DNA of 37,732 bases from JBGTGT01 sp051439375. Lineage in GTDB: Bacteria; Cyanobacteriota; Cyanobacteriia; Cyanobacteriales; Microcystaceae. The notes under the pieces were generated by a model. That model was not told where the DNA came from and did not search any database. It saw only the letters and a program-made list of their open reading frames with translations. The number at the start of each line of letters is the position of its first letter. Positions within the stretch are counted from its first letter, which is position 1. Both the position numbers and the translations under genes were made by a program. The stretch covers positions 1 to 37,732 of the forward strand of contig JBFRWB010000174.1 in the NCBI GenBank assembly GCA_051439375.1, in the 5' to 3' direction. Positions 31,842 to 37,732 of this stretch are shown here, piece by piece.

Positions 31842-34829
31842 ATGACTGACCAATTTTCTAACAATGGTAGCCAAAAGTCCCCAGTTTCTGCGACATCAAA
31901 CCCAGTTTCTAACTCAGCCCAAACACCTGAGAATTCAAGTTTTGTGATTGAATCGGAAGTAGAATCCCTAGAAAGTGCCTTCTCTGCTTCATCGCCCCTT
32001 AAACAGCCTCAAATGTATCAAGAAATTGAAGTTGACCAACCCCAATCTTCTACACTAATAAAATGGTTTTCTAATCTTCCCGTTAATCGTAAACAATTAG
32101 GGGCATTAATCACCTCTGAAGTGCTTTCAGTGTTGTTAATTGCGGGAATGGGGGCAGTTTTAATCTGGATGACGGGACGGAATCAATTAGCTAACCAGTC
32201 TCAATCAGAAGTGGCAGTCACTGAGCTAAATTATATGTCCAAAATCGACCAAATGGGCTTTGGATTTCGGGGACAATCGGATAATGCTGCCATTATTAAT
32301 GCGGCTCGTCTGTATCAGAAAAAAGAGATTATTCCCATTGCTTTAAGACAACAAGTTAAGCAAATTTTATTAGGAGAAACCCTTGCTAGACAAATTGAAT
32401 ATGCAACCTTAGTCGGAATAGATAAAAAAGTAATTGTTAACGCTAATTCTGGTCGTATTGGTGTGCCATTTAATCCCGATGGTTTAGTGACAAAAGTGCT
32501 AGAAACAGGATATCAATATAAATCTAGTGCCATTGTCACTCAAGAGGAATTGAAAAAAGAAAATCCCATGTTACCCGATGGGTTTAACACAGAAAAAGCC
32601 TTAATTCGTTACACAGCTACGCCTGTTAAAGATCCCACCAGCAAAAAGATAATTGGGGTTCTAATTTCTGGGGATATTGTCAATGGGAAGCTACCGATTG
32701 CTCAAGCAACCCTAGAGAGTTTTGACGGGGGATATAGTGCCATCTATTTTCGTACCCCAGATGGTTCTTTTCAACAAGCCACCTCGTTACAACAAACCCA
32801 AAATGAGATAATTCCCTATGTCGCTTTTCCCAATCCCAAATTATTGCAAGCTGCTGTGGACACGCCGGGTCAAAAAGTGACAAAATCAGGGGTTAATATT
32901 AACGGTGTTCCCTATACCGTAACTGCCATGACATTACCCAATTTATGGCAACAAACGATGAAAGGAGCAATGCCAATTATACAAAATGACCCTCCCATTG
33001 CTATTTTAGTACGAGGCACACCCGCAACCCCTTTACGCAATCAGTTAATAGGGATGCTTCTCTTTCAATTACTCGTCGTAATTATTGCCCTAATTGCAGA
33101 TACTTTCCTTGCCAAATTATTAGGAAAATCAATTGTTAAACCCATTGAGAGACTCAAAGCCGTCACCGAAGAATTTGCCAAAGGCGATCGCTATATTCGA
33201 GCTAATGTGACATCAACCGATGAAATTGGGCAATTGTCAGCCACATTTAACCAATTAGCAGATAATATTACCCAATCTGAGCAGCAACTCCTCGCAGAAG
33301 CCCAACGGAAACAATGGTTTGCAGATATTGGTAAAGCACGGGCGGCCGAGGAGTTAACCATTCCCTTTGAGGAATTATTAGCAGAAGCACGGGAGAAAAT
33401 ACGAGCCGATCGCATGGTAATTTACCGCTTTTTGCCTGATTGGACGGGATATATCGCCGGTGAATCAGTTAGACTTGGTTTTCCGTCTTCTTTAGGTGAA
33501 TCTTATGGTGATCCCTGCATCACTGAAGAGATTTTAGAGGGATATCGACAGGGTAATATTGTGGTCAATAATAATGTGGATCACAAAGATTATCATGTAG
33601 ATCACCTTAAATTGCTTAAACGTTTACAAATTAAGTCAAATTTAATTGTCCCTATTGTACAAGGTGGAGAAGTCTTTGGTTTATTAATTGCGCATCACTG
33701 TGAATCTCTCCACCATTGGAAACCTGAAGAAATCACTTATTTACGACAGTTAGGCGAACCTCTTGCCCAAGCGTTGGCAGGATTGGGTTTATTAGAGCGA
33801 AAACAAGCGGATGCAGAACGTATTGAGGAGCAAAATAAACAATTACAAATGGAATTACTGCAATTGCTTTCAGATGTAGAAGGGGCAGCAAGTGGTAATT
33901 TAACGGTGCGTGCGGAAATTAGCGAGGGACAAATTGGGATTGTTGCCGACTTTTTCAACGCAATTCTCGAAAATTTACGGGATATTGTCACCCAAGTTAA
34001 GGCGACAACTGGACAGGTGAACCAGTCATTAGGGGAAGAAGCCAGTGGAATTGCTCAGTTAGCCGAAGAATCTCAAGAACAAGCTAACAAGATTCAGAAT
34101 ATGTTGAATTTTGTGGAAGAAATCACTACTTCTATCCAAAATGTTGCCCAAAATGCTACATCAGCCGCCATGGCTTCTCGTAATGCGTCCCAAGTCGCTC
34201 AAGCGGGGGAAGTTGAGATGACGCAAACGGTGGATAGTATTATGAATTTGCGAGAAACCGTGTCTTCAACGGCGAAAAAAGTGAAACGTTTAGGGGAAGC
34301 GTCTCAACAAATTTCTAAGGTTATTTCTTTAATTAATGAAATTGCTCTAAAAACGAATCTTTTGGCGGTAAATGCGAGTATTGAGGCGGCCAGAGCCGGT
34401 GAAGAAGGTCGAGGTTTTGCGGTGGTTGCTGAAGAAGTGGGGCAATTAGCAGCACAATCTGCCACAGCGACTAAAGAAATTGAGCAAATTGTGGAAATTA
34501 TCCAGTTAGAAACCCAAGAAGTGGTTTCAGCCATGGAAATCGGCACAACTCAGGTAGTGGAAGGCTCTCGTATGGTAGAAAAAGCCAAACATAGTTTAAA
34601 ACAAATTGTCAGTGAATCCCAGCAAATTGACCAAGTGGTTGAGACAATTTCTCAGTCAACGGTGTCGCAGAGTGAAAGTTCAGAGAAGGTAACGAATTTA
34701 ATGAAGGAAATTGCCTCAATTTCTCATCAAACTTCGGATTCTTCCCATGAAATTTCCACTTCTCTAGAGAAAACTGTGGAAATTGCTAAACAGTTACAAG
34801 AATCCGTAGAAGCCTTTACGATTGAGTAG
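31842..34829 (+). CDS. Methyl-accepting chemotaxis protein with Cache-like sensor, HAMP and degenerate phytochrome-type GAF
   Basis: The protein has 995 residues. A polar cytoplasmic N-terminus (1-86) precedes TM1 (87-111) and a periplasmic Cache-like domain (112-400). TM2 (402-424) leads into HAMP (425-478), GAF (490-645), a second HAMP-like segment (670-720) and the MCP signalling domain with the hairpin tip KTNLLAVNASIEAARAGEEG (837-856). The GAF is of cyanobacteriochrome lineage: it keeps the DXC cysteine (D557-P-C559-I) but has Asp at the canonical bilin-cysteine position (D587-H588-L-K-L-L), exactly 28 residues on, as in PixJ. It is PilJ/PixJ-like by operon position; the stimulus could be light, a ligand, or both. 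A heptamer array starts 3 bp after the stop. Confidence 0.9.
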   Translation: MTDQFSNNGSQKSPVSATSNPVSNSAQTPENSSFVIESEVESLESAFSASSPLKQPQMYQEIEVDQPQSSTLIKWFSNLPVNRKQLGALITSEVLSVLLIAGMGAVLIWMTGRNQLANQSQSEVAVTELNYMSKIDQMGFGFRGQSDNAAIINAARLYQKKEIIPIALRQQVKQILLGETLARQIEYATLVGIDKKVIVNANSGRIGVPFNPDGLVTKVLETGYQYKSSAIVTQEELKKENPMLPDGFNTEKALIRYTATPVKDPTSKKIIGVLISGDIVNGKLPIAQATLESFDGGYSAIYFRTPDGSFQQATSLQQTQNEIIPYVAFPNPKLLQAAVDTPGQKVTKSGVNINGVPYTVTAMTLPNLWQQTMKGAMPIIQNDPPIAILVRGTPATPLRNQLIGMLLFQLLVVIIALIADTFLAKLLGKSIVKPIERLKAVTEEFAKGDRYIRANVTSTDEIGQLSATFNQLADNITQSEQQLLAEAQRKQWFADIGKARAAEELTIPFEELLAEAREKIRADRMVIYRFLPDWTGYIAGESVRLGFPSSLGESYGDPCITEEILEGYRQGNIVVNNNVDHKDYHVDHLKLLKRLQIKSNLIVPIVQGGEVFGLLIAHHCESLHHWKPEEITYLRQLGEPLAQALAGLGLLERKQADAERIEEQNKQLQMELLQLLSDVEGAASGNLTVRAEISEGQIGIVADFFNAILENLRDIVTQVKATTGQVNQSLGEEASGIAQLAEESQEQANKIQNMLNFVEEITTSIQNVAQNATSAAMASRNASQVAQAGEVEMTQTVDSIMNLRETVSSTAKKVKRLGEASQQISKVISLINEIALKTNLLAVNASIEAARAGEEGRGFAVVAEEVGQLAAQSATATKEIEQIVEIIQLETQEVVSAMEIGTTQVVEGSRMVEKAKHSLKQIVSESQQIDQVVETISQSTVSQSESSEKVTNLMKEIASISHQTSDSSHEISTSLEKTVEIAKQLQESVEAFTIE

Positions 34830-34832
34830 ATA

Positions 34833-34944
34833 GGTATCAGGTATCAGGTATCAGGTGTCAGGTATCAGGTGTCAGGTATCAGGTGTCAGGTATCAGGTAT
34901 CAGGTATCAGGTATCAGGTATCAGGTGTCAGGTATCAGGTATCA
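34833..34944. repeat. 16-unit GGTATCA/GGTGTCA heptamer array
   Basis: Sixteen perfect 7-bp units cover 112 bp with one variable base: A in 12 units, G in 4 (units 4, 6, 8, 14). It starts 3 bp after the MCP stop codon. It is the same family as 10622-10656. Confidence 0.95.
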
Positions 34945-34953
34945 GAAAATATC

Positions 34954-34987
34954 TCAACCTAAAACCTAAAACTAAAACCCGAAACCT
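34954..34987. repeat. Short AAAACCY/GAAACCT heptamer run upstream of the IVS gene
   Basis: TCAACCT, AAAACCT, AAAACT (6 bp), AAAACCC, GAAACCT. It shares the exact 13-mer AAAACCCGAAACC with the larger array at 35411-35515, in direct orientation. Confidence 0.75.
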
Positions 34988-35031
34988 CTTTATTTTCTGT
35001 TCAATTACTCATCTCAAACTGAGGTTAAATT

Positions 35032-35403
35032 ATGTCCCAAGTAAAAAGTTATCAGGATTTAACGGTTTGGCAAAAAGCAATGGATTTAGTAGAAGAGTCC
35101 TATCGATTAAGTCGAAATTTTCCTCAAACAGAAAATTATGGCTTAACTAGCCAAATTAGACGAGCTTCTATCTCTATTCCTGCAAATATTGCTAAAGGAA
35201 AGGGTAGAATGCACTTAGGAGATTATTTACGACATCTTTCGATTGCAAATGGTTCTTGGATGGAATTAGAAACTCATTGGTTAATCGCTATTCGCTTAGA
35301 ATACATCAATAATGAACAATTAAAGACATTTTGGCAATTAACAGGTGAAACAGGACGAATGTTAAATAAATTAATGCAAAAACTTGAAAGTTTAAAGAAA
35401 TGA
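35032..35403 (+). CDS. Four-helix-bundle protein (IVS / S23 family)
   Basis: The 123-residue protein is typical of the '23S rRNA intervening sequence' four-helix-bundle family: KSYQDLTVWQKAMDLVEESY, LSRNFPQTENYGLTSQIRRA, SISIPANIAKGKGR and YLRHLSIANGSWMELETHWL. GAGG sits about 8 nt before the ATG. The family was first found inside rRNA intervening sequences but is mostly free-standing, often near repeats; its function is unknown. Here it separates the MCP and CheA genes of a chemotaxis operon on the same strand, flanked by GGTATCA and GAAACCY heptamer arrays. The flanks look acquired as a cassette. Whether it takes part in chemotaxis is unknown. Confidence 0.9.
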   Translation: MSQVKSYQDLTVWQKAMDLVEESYRLSRNFPQTENYGLTSQIRRASISIPANIAKGKGRMHLGDYLRHLSIANGSWMELETHWLIAIRLEYINNEQLKTFWQLTGETGRMLNKLMQKLESLKK

Positions 35404-35410
35404 TTCACCC

Positions 35411-35515
35411 GAAACCTGAAACCTAAAACCCGAAACCCGAAACCCGAAACCTAAAACCCGAAACCCGAAACCCGAAACCCGAAACCCGAAACCCGAAACC
35501 CGAAACCCGAAACCT
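35411..35515. repeat. 15-unit GAAACCC heptamer array abutting the CheA start codon
   Basis: Fifteen 7-bp units cover 105 bp (GAAACCC, with some GAAACCT and AAAACCC). The last unit ends 3 bp before the CheA ATG at 35519. Its reverse complement GGTTTCG resembles GGTATCA of the left array at 5 of 7 positions. Confidence 0.95.
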
Positions 35516-35518
35516 ATT

Positions 35519-37732
35519 ATGAATGACAAAGAACAACAAATTCGCTGGCAATTCCTCGATGAAGCGACAGAATATATCGATACCCTCGAATCTAGCTTAC
35601 TAGGAATCACCCATCAAGCCCTTAAATATTCTCAGCTTGATGGTATTAGACGGGCGGCTCATTCCTTAAAAGGCGGTGCGGCCTTAATGGGCTATACTAG
35701 CTTAAGCGATTTAGCTCATCAATTAGAAGATAGCTTTAAATCCTTAAAAAAAGACTGGATTTGCCCCGATGAAAGCCTTGAACGCTTATATTTACAATGT
35801 GTTGATCATTTGCGTCATTGTGTGGTTCAACATCGTCAGGGAATGGAAACCCTTGAGGAAAATTGGCTCAATCATGAGGTTATTCCATTATTTGAGCAAT
35901 TAGAGGAATTAATGTCCTTTGAGCAGTCTTCTGAAGGAGAAGATACCCCAGAGGAAATGGATATGCGGGTATTGATGTTTGAAACAGAAGTGGAAGGCTG
36001 TTTAGAAAGATTAGAAAATGTAACTTCTAGTGAGGAAAAAGTATGTCTAAGAGAGGAATTTAAAATTGCAGCCCAAGAATTAGGATGTTTAGGGGAAATG
36101 TTAGAGTTACCTGCCTTTAGCTCCCTTTGTGGCCAAATTGAACAAGCAGTGATTGATACCAATGAAAAGAATCTTTTAGAAATTGTACAACAGGCATTGG
36201 ATGTATGGCGGCGATCACAAGCTATCATTATGATTAAGCAGTTTGATGCCCTACCCAGTACTTTTAGAGAAGAATCTACCTTAGAAGCTATACCAGCCGA
36301 ACTTTCCTTAGAAAATGACCTAATTTCAGAAGCAGACAGTTTAGACTTTTTAGCCTCTTTAGACGCATTTAATTTAGAAAAAGAAAGCTTAGAAGTTGAA
36401 CAACAAGAAGGGTTAGAAATTGATTTTAATGAGATTAAAACAGAAGAAGAAAAAGAAATTCTAGTAGAAGCCCCTTTAATCGAACAACCTGAACCGCTTC
36501 TAGCAACAATTAACGCAAATTCATCTTCTCTTCCTTCAGCATCTACCCCAACCTCATTACCCCCTGAGACATCCACTGATCATAATGTTCGGGTATCTGT
36601 AGATAAATTAGAACAATTAAGAGAGCTTTTTGAAGAGTTAACCATTGAAAAAAACGGCTTGAATTTACAATTAAAACAATTACAAGGATTAATCCAATTA
36701 TTACGCCGTAGAGTTAACTATTTAGACGGTTCAAATCGTTCCTTACGCACCCTGTATGATCAATCTAATTTTACCCTACCCTCAGTACAATCAAATGGGG
36801 ATTGGGATGCGATGGAAATGGATAGTTATAGCGAAATTCATCCTGTTTTTCAGGATTTAATGGAAACAATTGTTCAAATACAAGAAGTAACAGGTGATAT
36901 CGAATTTAACCTCGATCAAACTCAACGCTCTGCCAAAGATATTTCTCGTACCTCTGGCTTATTACAAAATAACCTCACACAAGTCAGAATGCGTCCCTTT
37001 AGTGATTTAGTGGGACGAATCCCCAGAGCAATTAGAGAAATGAGCTTAAAATATGGAAAAAATGTCAATTTAAAGATCAAAGGAGAGTCTATCCCCATTG
37101 ATCGCATGATTATGGAAGCTCTTAATGAGCCGCTAATTCATCTCATTCGTAATGCTTTTGATCATGGTATCGAAAGTCCAGATCTTCGTACCAGCAAAGG
37201 AAAATCCCCTGACGGTAATATTAGCCTTGAAGCCAAACAACGGGGCAACCAAATTGTCATTACGGTAACAGATGATGGTAAAGGAATTAATTTAGAGAAG
37301 ATTGCTGAAAAAGCAGCAAAACAGGGTAAAAATAATTTAAGTCAGCCTCAACTCCTTGATTTAATCTTTGAACCGGGATTCAGTACTGCCTCAGAAGTGA
37401 CAGATTTATCTGGCCGGGGGGTTGGGATGGATATTGTCCGTAATCAACTCCAACGGATTCGGGGACAAATTCAGGTTTCAACGAAAAAAGATAGAGGAAC
37501 AACTTTTACTATTACCGTTCCTTTTACCCTCTCTTTGATTCGGGTTCTGTTAGTCGAAAGCGGTGGGATGCGTATTGCGATTCCTAGTAATACGGTAGAA
37601 GAAATGGTTGTGATTGCACCAGAGATGAAAATCGAAAGATTAGGACAAGATTGGCTGCTATGGGACAATGAAATGATTCCCCTACTCAATCTCTCTTCTT
37701 GGCTTAATTTTAATCGTCTAAATCCCCAATCC
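35519..37732 (+). CDS. CheA-type chemotaxis histidine kinase (PilL/PixL-like), 3'-truncated by window edge
   Basis: The frame is open for 738 codons to the window end. The N-terminal Hpt domain has H48 in RRAAHSLKGGAALMG. A second Hpt-like helical unit (about 140-235) lacks His (AAQELGCLGEML) and looks degenerate. After an acidic linker come the dimerisation helices (VSVDKLEQLRELFEELTIEK) and the kinase core with N-box HLIRNAFDHGIES, G1 VTDDGKGIN and G2 SGRGVGMDIV; the CheW-like domain is entered (LIRVLLVESGGMRIAIPSNT) before the edge. A receiver may follow outside. It should phosphorylate the operon's PatA-like and CheY proteins. The start has no Shine-Dalgarno because heptamers fill the space; the next in-frame Met (57) falls inside the Hpt, so this start is the only sensible one. 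Confidence 0.92.
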   Translation, partial: MNDKEQQIRWQFLDEATEYIDTLESSLLGITHQALKYSQLDGIRRAAHSLKGGAALMGYTSLSDLAHQLEDSFKSLKKDWICPDESLERLYLQCVDHLRHCVVQHRQGMETLEENWLNHEVIPLFEQLEELMSFEQSSEGEDTPEEMDMRVLMFETEVEGCLERLENVTSSEEKVCLREEFKIAAQELGCLGEMLELPAFSSLCGQIEQAVIDTNEKNLLEIVQQALDVWRRSQAIIMIKQFDALPSTFREESTLEAIPAELSLENDLISEADSLDFLASLDAFNLEKESLEVEQQEGLEIDFNEIKTEEEKEILVEAPLIEQPEPLLATINANSSSLPSASTPTSLPPETSTDHNVRVSVDKLEQLRELFEELTIEKNGLNLQLKQLQGLIQLLRRRVNYLDGSNRSLRTLYDQSNFTLPSVQSNGDWDAMEMDSYSEIHPVFQDLMETIVQIQEVTGDIEFNLDQTQRSAKDISRTSGLLQNNLTQVRMRPFSDLVGRIPRAIREMSLKYGKNVNLKIKGESIPIDRMIMEALNEPLIHLIRNAFDHGIESPDLRTSKGKSPDGNISLEAKQRGNQIVITVTDDGKGINLEKIAEKAAKQGKNNLSQPQLLDLIFEPGFSTASEVTDLSGRGVGMDIVRNQLQRIRGQIQVSTKKDRGTTFTITVPFTLSLIRVLLVESGGMRIAIPSNTVEEMVVIAPEMKIERLGQDWLLWDNEMIPLLNLSSWLNFNRLNPQS

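Noticed and set aside
34869..35150. 93-residue frame starting in the GGTATCA array
   Set aside because: Its first part is only the translated heptamers (repeating Q-V-S-G-I-R) and it overlaps the real IVS-family gene in another frame.
34833..35515. CRISPR array
   Set aside because: Units are 7 bp with no spacers, and there are no cas genes; these are simple tandem heptamers.
35392..35610. 72-residue minus-strand frame across the GAAACCC array
   Set aside because: The repeating G-F-R-V-S-G-F pattern is the translated array, and the rest lies over the CheA N-terminus.
35872..36576. 234-residue minus-strand frame
   Set aside because: It is antisense to the CheA linker, is Ser-rich low complexity, and the plus-strand frame carries clear kinase motifs.
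1..37732. tRNA or rRNA genes
   Set aside because: I looked for tRNA cloverleaf and rRNA-like stretches in the spacers and saw none; the IVS-family gene is not near any rRNA.

Overview
The window is chromosomal DNA of a cyanobacterium. Lineage markers are ndhM (a subunit specific to oxygenic phototrophs), a CikA-type clock/light kinase, a PATAN/PatA-type response regulator, a PEP-CTERM protein, an SLH/OprB porin, an NtcA-type promoter and at least 15 copies of the HIP1 octamer GCGATCGC. The low GC content and abundant 7-bp tandem repeats fit unicellular Cyanothece/Crocosphaera-like genomes, but the species cannot be named from sequence reading alone.

Layout. 1-3.4 kb: end of a DUF4351 nuclease-like gene, a PEP-CTERM surface protein with a C10 tract inside its predicted promoter, and an SLH/OprB porin. 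3.5-8.2 kb: an AraC-type regulator convergent with a three-gene ABC unit (unrecognised membrane-anchored periplasmic protein, ATPase, short FtsX-like permease). 8.3-13.3 kb: an MFS exporter, recO, and the divergent pair bgtB (substrate-binding protein/permease fusion) and bgtA (ATPase), the latter behind a textbook NtcA-activated promoter. 13.4-16.5 kb: ndhM, an inositol-monophosphatase-like gene and a REC-GAF-GGDEF diguanylate cyclase. 16.5-20.5 kb: minus-strand housekeeping genes (alpha/beta hydrolase, SGNH hydrolase, thiE, surE, a small protein). 20.7-23.8 kb: two small proteins, a MITE-like element and cikA. 23.9-29.2 kb: cobN and a DUF1537 kinase. 29.5 kb to the end: a pilus-type/phototaxis chemotaxis operon (PatA-like, CheY, CheW, GAF-containing MCP, CheA), interrupted between the MCP and CheA genes by a four-helix-bundle (IVS/S23) gene flanked by long heptamer arrays.

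Three themes stand out. First, 7-bp tandem repeats of many different consensus sequences fill the spacers. In several cases (cheA, recO, the phosphatase, the ABC partner gene) they run up to or into the start codon, leaving no Shine-Dalgarno. One family is attached to a MITE-like end (CTATAGTGCTACGC) that also supplies the last codons and stop of the phosphatase gene. Second, three GAF domains of apparent cyanobacteriochrome lineage retain different cysteines: both in CikA, only the DXC cysteine in the MCP, none in the cyclase. Third, a 32-bp motif is shared between the leaders of two unrelated transport units. The ABC/partner unit and the array-flanked gene in the chemotaxis operon are the best candidates for undescribed biology. 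All functional claims here are by reading; no database search was run.
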